NCBI GenBank assembly: GCA_031308135.1
Contig: JAHLJT010000631.1
Coordinates: 149,913,425 to 149,977,424, forward strand
Origin: Acheta domesticus
Taxonomy: Eukaryota; Arthropoda; Insecta; Orthoptera; Gryllidae
Direction of reading: 5' to 3'
Length of the DNA stretch: 64,000 bases
The notes below the pieces were generated by a model, which saw only the letters and a list, made by a program, of their open reading frames with translations, made no database searches and had not been told where the DNA came from. Positions 12,880-24,401 of the stretch are shown piece after piece (position 1 is the stretch's first letter; each line of letters opens with the position of its first letter). The position numbers and the translations under genes are program-made.

Positions 12880-13153
12880 GTTTTTTTGTTTTTTTAAAAT
12901 ATGTTAACATTAAAATTTTTATTTTTTGTATTATTCTTGTTATTTTATATTAAGATTAGCTTTAGCATAGGGTTAATATATTAATTTTATAAAATTGTAT
13001 TCAGTAATGTAGTTTGATGTTCATTTTGTTTATTTGTTGTATATATGTAGTGGTTTGATGTTTGTTTTATGTAGATTAATTGATTGGAAAACGCTACCAC
13101 CGGAAGTATTTCATGTATCCTAAGTAGCGTAATAAATATTCTATTCTATTCTA
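10350..13153 (+). mobile_element. CR1-like LINE, 5'-truncated, decayed
   Basis: The element starts inside the endonuclease domain, carries a broken ORF2 to 12879, a roughly 260-bp 3' UTR, and ends in a short (ATTCT)n tail at 13136-13153 after AATAAAT. Short tandem 3' tails are typical of the CR1/L2 group. The 3' UTR shares 'CCACCGG' followed by AATAAAT with the intact copy at 24.25-29.12 kb, so both belong to one family or close sister families. No ORF1 is present. Confidence 0.85.
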
Positions 13154-13529
13154 AAATTCTCGTGTCAGAGTTTTAGTTACCGTACTCCTCCGAAACAGCT
13201 TCACAGATTTTGATGAAATTTTATATGTATATTCAGTAGGTCTGAGAATAGGTTGTTATCTATTTTTATACCTCTTAGTGATAAGGGTGGTCCACCCCAA
13301 ATTTTTTTAAAATTTTCGCACGAAACGTTTTAGGCAACCCGCTACACACTATAGGTATTTCACACGGCGGTATTTCACCAGCTAGACGGTGTTTCTCCAT
13401 ATTACGCACCTGGACAGCAATGTGCAGAATCTGCTATTAAATGTGAATAACACGGAGAGAGGCGGAGAAAGAGAGAGAGACAAGAAAGAGAGAGAGAGAC
13501 GGAGAAAGAGAGAGGGAAGGAAAAGGAAA

Positions 13530-15065
13530 TATAGGGGCAGAACAACGTCTACCGGGATCAGCTAGAAAAATCTTTGTCTCCGCCATACATTGTTGCGTTA
13601 CGTTTGAGGAGTCTTAAGCGTATTAGAGACTAATATATCATTAATACTATAATTAGCAGGAGAAAAAGTACAGCAATTACTATTTCACTGCATGCAGATA
13701 TGACATTGGGACTAGGAACATTGTTTTAATAATTTCTGATGTTTGTTGCTGCGGAATGTTTAATTAGCCTTAATTAATTAATGTTTAGTTAGCCTTCGAA
13801 AGTTGATATTAAATTCTCGAATGTACAAAATGGGGAGCAGATTCATTGTTAAACAGTTAAAAATATGTACATGTATTCTATAACATTTTTTAAATGATTG
13901 TTCTTTGGAGAAGATTTATTTATTATCGTTAATTATTTTCTCCTGCCGTCTTTTAATATATAGATTTTCGTTTTTACTGCCATTTAGAGCAACAATAGGT
14001 AAAGAAAACTCTGATTGATTTACATGATGTAATGATGCAATTATCACTTGATCAGTATCCCTGCAAGGAGTATACCGACGTCACTTCGGACTGGTATTGC
14101 AAGATGTACCGCATTTCCGCATTTTTTACCGCATTATTAACACCTAATCCACATTAAGCAATGAGGATGCCAAAAAAATCTGCATTTTCTTGATAGTGGA
14201 TTAAAATCCATTTTTTTTCATTTCCTCAGTTATTACAACGATCGTTAGATGTCCCGCTAACTACGGTTGACAAAGTTTGAAAGTTGAAAATGCTGTCTCT
14301 CTCTATTCGATTAAAGTATAAAGCAATATAACACCAATCATCTACCAATCATTAGGGCTTTATCCAATTGCCGTATTCGAAAATTGATGACCGAGGATCA
14401 AGGTGTTGTCATGAACTCCGTCTTTTATTGTCTTACTGTTCAAGATTCAGAGGAAAGTAGGTGACAACATGTTGGTTAGTCGTTTTTGAATACGCCAAAT
14501 AAGAATGTGGATCGTCGTTCGAATTCATACTGCGTTTATTCAAGCCGAAGAAATGATGCACTTCGCGGGATCTTGAAATTAAAAATGTTGAAATTACGTG
14601 ACTCGGCTTCATATTAAACTGAGATTAAAAATAAATTGAAAATACAATTATAACAAAAGTACTGAAATTTTTTATTTTTAATTTCTTGAGTGAATCGAGA
14701 ACATTATGTAGAGTGAGAACAAACATAGTGAGACTATCGCATTTATTTAATTAATAAAACGGAATTCTTTGTCGATATATGAATTATTGATGTTTTCCCC
14801 TATTTTTAAATTATATTAGTAAAACCGCATTCATTAGAAGAAATCCGCATTTTTGAACTTAAAACTTCGCAATCGCAATTTTCACATCTAGCAACATTGC
14901 TTCTGACCCAATAAACAGCAGGGAGTAGGGATGAGATCTCTCAAACAATTAGCCGTTTCTCACTCACTACAGTTTTCGGACATTATTTTTATTGTTTGGG
15001 CGTTAATCGTAATTTTACAATTACTATTTTTCTATTTCGGTGTAATTTTTAAATAATTTATGATT
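13530..15065. other. Helitron interior, no recognisable coding
   Basis: AT-rich sequence between the 5' Helitron-like segment and the helicase remnant. I find no Rep motifs or other open frames of note. Confidence 0.5.
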
Positions 15066-15069
15066 AATT

Positions 15070-15374
15070 TGCAGGGCTGTAATGAAAAACCTTGAAGCCA
15101 TCATTTTAAATGGCAAATTTCGAGGTGAGAATGTACGGATCCCTACTATACCCACAGATGTGTCAATTCAATTTAAACGTCTTCAATTTCCGTTAAGATT
15201 GGCATTTGCGATGACTATCGATAAGACTCAAGGCCAAACGATGTCTGTTTGTGGCTTATTTTTTAGGACACCATGTTTTCACACGGTCAATTATACGTGG
15301 CATCCAGTTTATTTGTGTTAGCTAAAGATGAGATAACAAAAAATATTGTACACTCTATTGCGTTGAGGGATTGA
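15070..15374 (+). pseudogene. Helitron RepHel helicase, C-terminal remnant
   Basis: The frame from 15082 shows IPTIPTDVSIQFKRLQFPLRL and AFAMTIDKTQGQTMSVCG, the last motifs of the PIF1-like superfamily 1B helicase of Helitrons. Around 15275 the frame shifts; another frame gives PCFSHGQLYVAS and, after a missing segment, LFVLAKDEITKNIVHSIALRD and a stop near 15374, the usual C-terminal ending. The replication-initiator domain and most of the helicase are absent. The ORF's own end (HTVNYTWHPVYLC) is a frameshift product. Confidence 0.8.
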
Positions 15375-15695
15375 TATGTTTTTTAATAAAATTATTATAA
15401 TTAGCAATGTATATCATTTCAAAAAATAAATTACAATAAATTAAAAATAAAAATATTTGGTATTGTGTTATTTTTATATTCCATCATCGTTCACAGCGCT
15501 CCATGACTCTTCAACTCATATTTACCACATCCTCAAACACTGACGATAAGTTAGTCATTTTTTTCTACTAAAATAGTCTTAGGAATAATTTATAGGGCAA
15601 ACCAACATTTGCCGGGTCAGCTAGTGATTTTATAACATTCTTGAAGAATAGGAAAATGCTTAATATTGTCATTCAATGTAAGCCTATAAATTATA

Positions 15696-16990
15696 ACTAG
15701 TGGTGCTACAGAATGGCACAGACTTTCCCGTATTGGTTTTCTATTTCCTTGGGTCTTCGCTAGCTATTCGGAATTGCCACATACATCTTTCTTGCTAGCT
15801 GCCATCTATCACCGCCAAAAGTACATTTTTTTGTAACTTTCTTAATTTTTCTATTGGTAAAACGGATATATTAATTTTAAAGAACACAAAAACCTAGTCC
15901 TATATGGCAATTTTCTTTTAAAAATAATGTGCCGTTTTAAAGGAAATGGCGTTTTAGCGCCACTAAAAATGCGAAATTGGAAGCTCATTTTCACAGACAA
16001 TTTTTGTTTTCAAAATACTTTATTTAAAGTTATTTGAAGCACCTAAACTCACAAATATAATAATGATTACAAATCGCTGGTAATGTGCATATTAAAAATG
16101 TGAGAGATCTTTAAAAAAATTGCAATTATGTAATTTTTGAAAAAACAAAAAAAAAACTAAAAATAAACTTTACGCTATACTAAAGAGTGTAATTAGCACA
16201 ATTCGTTACAAAAGTTTCAAGAAACAAATTGCAGCTATTTATAAGAAAATGGTGTTTAAGCGTTTCTGAAAATGCGAAATTTTGAGCTACTTTTCACAGA
16301 AAACGGTTCTGTTTTCGAGAAACTTTACTTGACATTATTGAAATCACATGTACTTGTAAATATAATAATGTAAAAAAATCGCCACTAATGTAAATATTAT
16401 CAACGTGAGAAGCATGTGAAAAAATTTACATTTTTGTAATTTTTGAAAAATCCAACCTATAGAGCAATATGACTTTTATGTCGTCAGATAGAGTACAGTT
16501 ACCACTATCCCTACCAAAAGTTTGAAAAAATATTTGGAGCCGTTTTTGAGAAAATCTTGTTTTGTAACTTTTTAAAATTGCACATATTGCACGCAATATT
16601 GCACGAAAACTACCAAAATTTTGAAAACAATTTACAAGACCTTTATGAAAGAACTCAATATGCAGAACAAATTTTATTGGACGAAAAAATCTCTATCTTC
16701 AATTTTGTAATTGGAGAAAGACGCTGAAAAAAATTCGAACTTCCAGAATTTTCGAAACTGCAGGCTTATTCGTGAAAATCGGACCTATGCCACGTTAATA
16801 AGTGTATTTTACTCTATTCATTCCAGAAATTTAAAGAAAAAGTTTAGGAGCCGTTTTTGATACAATTTTGAAAATCCCCGGGAGGCTTCATATAAAGTAC
16901 CACTAAATTTTGAAGAATCTTTTTCAAAATCTCAAAGCTTCGACTAGACCCAGATCGACCGGGGAATGTCCATTTTGGAAGAAATCGTAC
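15696..16990 (+). repeat. Dispersed AT-rich repeat family, plus-strand copy
   Basis: It begins AACTAGTGGTGCTACAGAAT at 15696 with the full first block (cacagactttcccgtattgg, ccttgggtcttcgctagctattcggaattgcc, agctgccatctatcaccgcc), then the successive 'ttgagctacttttcacagaaaacgg' and 'ggagccgtttttgagaaaat' segments. It is lost at about 16990, where a GC-rich patch starts. Confidence 0.8.
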
Positions 16991-17399
16991 GTTGGTTCTC
17001 GAAAGACCTCGGGAGGTCGTTCGCGTAGCGCGCGGGAGCAGAGGATGTCCATCTAGCTGCGTCGTCGAGCGGCGGGGCCCCTGCGGTGGACTGCTGGTTC
17101 TGCGTTCGGCGCACAGAGCGTGCTGACGTCGCTGTGGAGCGCAGAGCAGCGCCCGCCCTCCGCGCCGCGCCGGTGGAGGGTTGTGCTATAGATCGCTCCG
17201 CACGCGGGAGCTTGACCTATCCCGGCCAAGGTCAGCGCGCAGCGGCGCGACCTTGCGCGGGCTGCCGGGCGCGCAGCGGCCCCCGTGCAAATGCAAGTGC
17301 TCGCTCGATTATTGGGTTATGATCAAGCACGCCCTCGCGGCGGCGCGGCACGCTAACGGCCGCGCATTGAATACGTCTATTTTCACTCCTAGAACCAAC
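16991..17399. other. CpG-rich patch with short inverted ends
   Basis: The segment is strongly GC- and CpG-rich against AT-rich neighbours. It begins GTTGGTTCT (16991-16999) and ends AGAACCAAC (17391-17399), a 9-bp perfect inverted pair. No target duplication is evident. Open frames across it (for example 17086-17322) are probably a consequence of high GC. The inner right end (gaatacgtctattttcactcctag) resembles 31870-31893, so it may be a transposon end. Confidence 0.35.
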
Positions 17400-17404
17400 A
17401 GATG

Positions 17405-17999
17405 ATGCATAATGCGAATTTTCGCCGAAAATAAAATTATTAATTTATGTTATTATTTATATTACGAATTGCGGCCGTCATTATCGCCTTCTTATCAATG
17501 AGGCGTTGCCATATGCAACAATGACCATTTATTCGTATGGGATACAGTTTGCAAATTAGCATTGTTAATATCCCTGGCCAGAAAATGAAAATGGATAGAA
17601 AAGTATAATATTGTTAAATATTCATCAAAACTATTCGGTTTTTACGCACATTACTCTTCATTCCATCATCTTATTATGCAAAGCGAAATCATATATTCGT
17701 TTTCACATTTAACTCAATCAAAGGACGCAAGTTACAATAGGTTTTAAATAAATTAAAAAATATTTATTTACAAACATAAAACAAAAGCTCGAAAATAAGA
17801 AACGAACAAAGAAACATGAAATAATATACAAATTCTAACTAACGAATCATCTTGCTGGAATTACCTCTACTATGTTGACAAAGCGCAGTCAATTGGAAGC
17901 GAGCTATTACGTTTGTCAACAAATTACAGAAAAGCTGTTCATATTTCAAAAAATTCAACTTCAATTTAAAGATCTGTTTTCTATGAATACAATTCATTA
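17405..17999. other. Unassigned AT-rich spacer
   Basis: No gene, RNA or repeat structure is seen between the CpG-rich patch and the next dispersed-repeat start at 18000. Confidence 0.6.
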
Positions 18000-18297
18000 A
18001 AACTAGTGGGGCCTCAGTTTTTCCCGTGTTAGATTTCTATTTCTTTTGGTCTCGGCTAGCTATTCGCAATTGCGACATATTCCTGCCAGCTGCTATCTAT
18101 CACCGCCCAAATTACATTTTTTCGACATTTTCTTTAGTTTTTGATTTTCTAACAGTAGAACGGGAATATAATTTTAAGAACATTAATGAACCGTGAGACT
18201 TAGTTCTAAATGGCAATTTTCTTTGCAAAATTTTGAACGGTTTTTGGAAAAATGGCTTTTGAGCGCTACTGAAAATGCGAAATTTGAAGCTCATTTT
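18000..18297 (+). repeat. Dispersed AT-rich repeat, part left of the LTR insertion
   Basis: It starts AAACTAGTGGGGCCTCAG and reads to gaagctcATTTT, where the LTR-like insertion begins. The continuation, ATTTTcacacaaaatttttgaattttc, is found at 20306 onward. Confidence 0.75.
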
Positions 18298-20305
18298 TGT
18301 TATGTCCATAAATGAAAGTCGCACGCTAACTCAACAACAATTTATTGGTTCCTTATTTACATAATTGCCAGCCATTACAGAGTTACGGAGTAGCCTCTTC
18401 CTGAGCTGTGCCGTTTTCCTACGGCATCTGACGGGTGGTAACTGTTGGTAAACATATATCATAGGTTTCGTGTGGCACGTTCATGTGTTATACAATGGAG
18501 AAACAAAGGAGTGTTGTTGATCGTAACTAAGTGGTAATGATTTTCTGTCTGGAATAAAACGGAATATCTGCTTACAAAAACCCCTTGTATTTATTGGGTC
18601 AAAGCTACAGTTATACGTAAATAGATAAACTGAGCTTGTTCTCCAACAGTAACTACCACTAGCCACCACATTGCCAGTCCATGGCAATTTCCAGTCCCCT
18701 GCTTCTCCACGCGTCCGGCTCCTAGACCTTTCCCGCCGACTGCTGGCTGTGGCCGTCGCGCTACGACGATAGACTACCGACTGCTGGTTCACTGGACTCC
18801 ACTCACCTGCTCTCGGGACTGCTTTCATGCTGCTGCTGAGTGGGTGGTCATCAGTATTTGCCCGGCCTGCATCCCTTGTTGGGATGCTCAACCGGCTTTC
18901 ATGTTTGTAGATTTGTAATTTATTCTTGAAATCATGGCTCGTGCTGATCAAGTTGGAGCTTTTTCTGGCTAGTAGTAATATTAATTTATTTAACTAGATA
19001 GTTTTAGTCTGGTATTGAGGTTGGATATTGGACAATTAAAAATAGAGGACAGGTCTTTGTACATATAGTAAGTCAGTGGGTATTCGTTTGTTTTTTAATC
19101 TTGGTGGTTTGTGGGCATATTGTTCATAGTTTTTGAAAAAGTTGATGATTCATTTGCGTTTTCAGATTTTCAGTTGCTTGATCATGAATATTTTGATGAA
19201 TTGGTGTGAATTTTATATTTGTTTTGAAATTTTCAAGAGAGATGTCAGGTCTTAAGTTTATAAGCTTTTTTCAGTTTTCAGAGAACGCTGCCTTGGGGAA
19301 CACCAGTTTCAATTGGCCTTTTGGGATTTGTATTTGGTTGGAAAGAATCGATCCTGAAGGAAGTTGTGAAGTATTGCCAGAAGAGAAGGGGGGAAAACTT
19401 TGGAGAGTTTAAATAGTAGAAGGGAGTGATGCACTGTATCAAATACAAATCTGAGGTCAAATAATACTGCTGGGATAGACATACCATAGGAAAAAACTGA
19501 AGACGCCTCTTGTGCTAATCGAAGTGCTTGAGCCGTGCTTGAGCCGAAGAGCTTGACCAGCCTTAAATCCGAATTGTTCTTGTACTATTACATTTTTTTA
19601 AATTAAAATTTCCTTCATTCTATCAAGGATAATTCGTTCCAGAGGTTTCCCCAAAATGTGTAGGAGACTTATAGGTCGAAAATTGTTCGGATTTTTTAGG
19701 TTTTTACCCTGTTTTGGTAGAAAAATTATGATAGCTTTTTTCCAGATGGGTGGAAAGTAGCTAAGTCTGAGACAGACATTGAAGATGAGCAGAATGAGAT
19801 TAATGGCTTTGAAAGGTAAAATTTTGACGAAAGACGATGGAATTCTGTCGTGCCCTCCTGCTTTCCGGCGATTAATGTTTCTGATATGTTGAGTTATTTC
19901 TTCCTTCGTCGTAACCATGTATTCAATTCGTTCTCATGAGCAATTTCACTTGATCCACCATCAGTAACTGGGTCATTTTCATCTTTTTCACCTCTTTGGG
20001 TTTGTAGTAGGATTTCATCTATTGATGGAGCAGTGAATCTGTCTTGGAGAACAGCAGCAAACATTCCAGTTTGCCGTAATGGATCGTACTTCCGTTTGTC
20101 GATTCTCTGCTTTCATAGTGCCAGCTGGCTCCATTTACAGGGCCGAGACTAGGGTGAGATGTGAGACTCGCTCTCACAGCTCAAGCCTACTAGGCCGTGT
20201 CCACGGCTTGCAGCTGCCGCCGCCGACCCCCGACAGAGCGCGCTGTCTTGCCGCGCGCGCACAAATTATAAACGTCATGCGCGACCTGACAAGCGCGACA
20301 TAACA
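18298..20305 (-). mobile_element. Probable solo LTR, itself carrying a LINE fragment
   Basis: The insert begins TGTTATGTC (18298) and ends GACATAACA (20297-20305): a TG...CA element with 9-bp inverted ends. It is flanked by a perfect 5-bp duplication ATTTT (18293-18297 and 20306-20310) and sits inside a dispersed repeat that is continuous once it is removed. On the minus strand two AATAAA signals (near 18345 and 18590) lie in the distal part and a TTTATAATT box in the first 50 bases, as expected for an LTR read leftward. About 1.1 kb of the middle is a Jockey fragment, leaving roughly 0.9 kb of LTR. No primer-binding site or second LTR is present. Family unassigned. Confidence 0.65.
18965..20095 (-). 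pseudogene. Jockey-type LINE reverse transcriptase fragment
   Basis: Read on the minus strand from about 20095, the frames give KYDPLRQTGMFAAVLQDRF, then RRKAGGHDRIPSSFVK, IWKKAIIIFLPKQGKNL and NFRPISLLHILGKPLERII (19918-19598), then AVLFDLRFVFDTVHHSLL (near 19480-19410) and IETGVPQGSVL (near 19310-19280). This is the order of reverse transcriptase blocks in the Jockey clade. Several frameshifts separate the pieces; the palm YADD region is not seen. It lies inside the LTR-like element. Confidence 0.8.
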
Positions 20306-23280
20306 ATTTTCACACAAAATTTTTGAATTTTCTAAAAAAAAATAATTTGAAATCATTTAAAGCACTAACTTGCAAATAATGTAGTGTTTAAAAATTGCTA
20401 GTGCATTTTAACGGAGCAAGAAATCTTTAAATAAAATTACATTTGTGTATTTTTGAAAAAAAAAATACCCCAAAATGAACTTTACGTCATTTTAAAGAGC
20501 GCAATTTGCACTACCCGTTTGAAAAGTTTGAAGAAACTTGTGGTGCTACAAAATATCACAGACATTCCGTATTGGTTTTCTATTTTTATGGGGTCTCGAT
20601 TAGCTATGCATACTTGCCACATACTCTTGCCAGCTGCCATGTATCGTCGCCCACACTACATCTTTTTGACATTTTCTTAATTTTTCGCTTTCCTAGTGGT
20701 AGAACGAAATATTAATTTTAGAATATTAAAGAACAGTAAAACCTCAATCTAAATGGCAATTTTCTTTAAAAAAAAAAGTGGAGCAGTTTTTAAGAAAATG
20801 GCTTTTAAGTGCTAAAATGCAAAATTTGACGCTATTTTTCACATTTTTTTTTAGTTTTCGAAATACTTCCTTTGAAGTAATTTGAGACATTGTAATTTAC
20901 AAATACAATAGTTTTTAAAAATTGCTGGAAATGTGCTCATTAACGTTCTGAGAGATCATTAAAAAAATACATTTTTGTAATTTTTGAAAAAAACAAAAAA
21001 TACTTCGAATTAAACTTTATGTCATATTAAAGAGTGCAAATAGCACTGCCCGTTCGACAAGTTAGAAGAAAATATTTGGATCATTTTTTGACAAAATGGC
21101 GTTTGAGCGTTTCTGAAAATGCGGAATGTTGAGCTAGTTTTCACAGAAAATGGTAGAGTTTTTTAAAAATTTATATAATATTTTTTAAAGTACATATATT
21201 CATAAATGTAGTAATGTGAACAAATCGCCGCTAATGTAAATATTACCGACGTGAGAGATGAGTCAATTGTTTGTAATTTTTGAAAAAACAAAAGAATAAG
21301 CAATATAATATTTATGTCATCTCATGCATTACATTTAGCACTATCCCTACCAAAACTTAAAGAAAAATTTGGAGCCGTTTTTGAGAAAATCTTGTTTTTG
21401 AAATTTTTTAAAATTGCACATACTGCACACAATATTGCGCGAAAACTTAAAATTTTCAAAAAAAAATGTATATGGCCTTCTCGAAAGAACTCACTACTAA
21501 GAACAAATTTTATTTGAAGGAAAAATCTCTATTTGCAATTTTGTAGTGGGAGAAAGACGAAAAATATTCGGAAAATTTGCAATTTTCGATAATTCAGAGT
21601 TAACTATGAAAATGTGCCACCTTAATAACTGTATTTTACTCTATTCGTAGAAGAAATTTGAAGAAAAAATTGGTAGCCGTTTTTGAGAAAATTTCAAAAA
21701 TGTCCGGAGGGCTTTATGTAAAGTACACCCAAAAATTAATGAATGATTTTCCAAATCGCACAACTTCGACTCAGGCCAGAGAGATTTTTTTTCAATCGCG
21801 AAAATCGTACGCATAGTTTAGATGCTAGTGTTGTTCACATACACCGGACGGACGGAGGTTTTGCTTTCAAATTATTTTTCGCTATGAATGACCAACAAAA
21901 CAGTGATTCTGGCTACACCACTTGTTAGGGGATTTTTTCTTAATTTTTCTGCTGGATTTATCCACTTATTCGTTATCATGGTCCGGCAACGAATTTTTTT
22001 CTTCGAAAATTTTGCCATTTTCACTTTCCCGTATACGTACGTGTATACGGGGTAATATACGTAGTATATGGAGATTATGTTATGCTGCGCGAAAAAAATG
22101 GCGAATTTTCGGCAGAAACAAACGGACGGACGGACGTTTCCCTTTTAATTGGTTTTTCGATACCAAGGACCCACAAAAGAGGATTTATGGCTACATCACA
22201 TGTTAGGGAATTTTTTTTTCTTAATTTAGCAAATGGTTTTATCCACTTTTTCGTTATCATGGCCCGGCAATGAATTTTTTTCCGCCGAAAATTCGCCATT
22301 TTTTCGCGCAGCATTACATAACTTGCCCTATACTACGTATATCACTCCGTGTATACGTACGTATACGGGAATGTAAAATTTTGGGGTACTTTACATGAAG
22401 ATTCCGGACAAAATTTTCTGAAAAACAGCTGCAATTTTTTTCTTTACATTTCTTGTAAAAATTGTGTAAAATACACTTATTAAGATAGCACAGGTAGAAT
22501 TTTCACGGTTAATGTGCTAATTTTGTATAAACGACTTTGTGGTAAAAATCTCTATCTTAAATTTTGCAGTTTTGAAATATTTTTTTACAATTTTCGAAAA
22601 ATTGGGGATATCAACGAAAATGATATCCACATCATTCCTTTAAACGTCCTTCAAACTATTCAACAACAAAATTTAATCAAAAAAATTGGAGTCATTTCTT
22701 TTTAACTGAAAATCTCCGACGGAGTAAAGTACCCCCAAAATTAAAATATAGGTTTGAAATTCCAGGATCCTTGACACCGGTAAAAACGATTGGAGAATAT
22801 TAATTTTGAAGGAAATCGGCTAGCGTTGACCACAGACGGACAGAAAGACGGACGTTTGGCCGTTAATCGATTTTGCAGTATAAAAAGCAACGAAACATGG
22901 ATTTTGAATACACCACGAGGATTTTTTTTCTAAGCTTAACAATAGGTTTTATCCCCTTTTTCGTTACCAGAGCGCAGATATAAGAGTTATTTTGGCGAAC
23001 ATTTGCCGGTTTCGGACGCACGATTACATAACTTTCTCTTAAGAGAAAGTAAAAATTACAAACACATTTTCTCAAAAATGGCTCCAATTTTTTTCTTTAA
23101 ACTTTTTATAACGATGCACTTCTATAAAATGACATAAACGCCATATTGGTATATTCTTTTGTTTTTTCAAAAGATACCAAAATGTAATTTCTATTAGTCT
23201 GTCACGTCGTTAATATATACATAATCGACGATTTGTTGACGTTATTATATTTATGAGTACATGTGTTTTAAATAAATACT
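20306..23280 (+). repeat. Dispersed AT-rich repeat family, several plus-strand units
   Basis: It continues the copy broken at 18297; a new start occurs at about 20536 (cttgtggtgctacaaaat). Further landmarks are the 'gttcacatacaccggacggacggag' block at 21832, palindromic arms at 22024-22055 and 22317-22376 (gtatacgtacgtatacggga), a second 'gaccacagacggacagaaagacgg' block near 22828, and a perfect 20-bp palindrome ACTTTCTCTTAAGAGAAAGT at 23031-23050. No coding sequence is recognised. Confidence 0.75.
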
Positions 23281-24240
23281 ACTGAAGTATTATAGTAGAT
23301 GATAATAGGAACGCTTGTGCAATAAATGCTATCGAGAGATTCGCTGACCTTACCCACATTCGTTATCCATTGTTGCCTATTTGCCCGCCGACAGGGGCAC
23401 AGCCCAGCAACAAATCCAGGGCAGACATCGGTCGTTTCCGAAATTATCATAACTTTACGGGAGTTACCATTTATGCATAAAGTGGATGCTAGTTTCGTCG
23501 CCGAGATCGATCAGAACTCGGTGTCTTTTTGTCCGGCTCTAGTACAATTACACCTGTCCATCATTAAAACGCCCTTATTTTAAAGTCTCTGCCCGTCGGA
23601 TGGTGTGTGCGGGACAGATTTGAAATTTTAAATTGAAAACTTCGTTGCTGATTCGGATTTTCCCAGAAAAATATTGGTGACATTTCGTTGTATGATAGAT
23701 GGTATTGTAATGAATAAGCTCATATCTTCTTGTAGGTTTGTTATGTTGGCCATACCTAAGTATTTCATGCTGAATCTGTAATAAGCAATATAAATTTGTC
23801 TAATGTTTTCGTGATTGCTGACTTTATTGAAGAATTTCTGGCTGATAGATAACTCTGTTGTCCCACGTATTGAAACGTTTTACCGGAAAGTCGATTCGGA
23901 TCAGAGACGAATAATGATATCGTTGTATCAGCAATAAACCAAATTAATTAAGATAAAGACCGGGTAATTTATTATCAACATCCAAAAATATTAGAATTAT
24001 GCATGATTTCGACAAAGTAAATTCTCTAGGTAAAATCCCTAACGATAAGTAACATGTATGTGCGACTATACCATACCGTTCATTTTACCACTTGTAAATA
24101 TAATATTTCAAATAATGCTGACTCCAAGAAACCATTACATGCAGACTGTATCAGTCTTACCTGAAGAAAGAACATGGAAGCCTCATACAAAGCAAAATAC
24201 AATAAAATATTATTACAGATATCAAAACTGTTTCTTCTGA
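23281..24240. other. Unassigned sequence
   Basis: An ATG-initiated 85-codon frame occurs at 23326-23583 on the plus strand and an overlapping frame on the other strand. Neither matches a family I know, and the composition gives no clear coding signal. The rest appears non-coding. Confidence 0.4.
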
Positions 24241-24401
24241 AGAATGCACAATCCACAATTCAGTCAGTCTGTGCCTGGAGATTCAGAGTGCCTGTGATCT
24301 GGGACCTGGGTTCTGTGCCTGGGATTCAGAGTCAGTCTGTGCCTGGACGTTGTAGCGAGCGGACGTGCCTTGGGGATCGCTCTCGCGCAGGTAAAGGGAT
24401 A

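Larger units (their letters stand above)
13150..15624 (+). mobile_element. Helitron (rolling-circle transposon), degenerate
   Basis: The left part (from about 13150) reads AAAATTCTCGTGTCAGAG followed by CCGTACTCCTCCGAAAC and a GA-rich run (13455-13520), a 5' pattern I know from insect Helitrons. The right end has the classical terminus: a hairpin GGCAAA-CCAACA-TTTGCC (15596-15613), seven bases, then CTAG (15621-15624) followed by T. A helicase C-terminus lies just inside. The left boundary is ambiguous because the ATTCT tail of the preceding LINE merges with it. The 2.5-kb length is too short for a full RepHel, so the copy is internally deleted. Confidence 0.7.
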
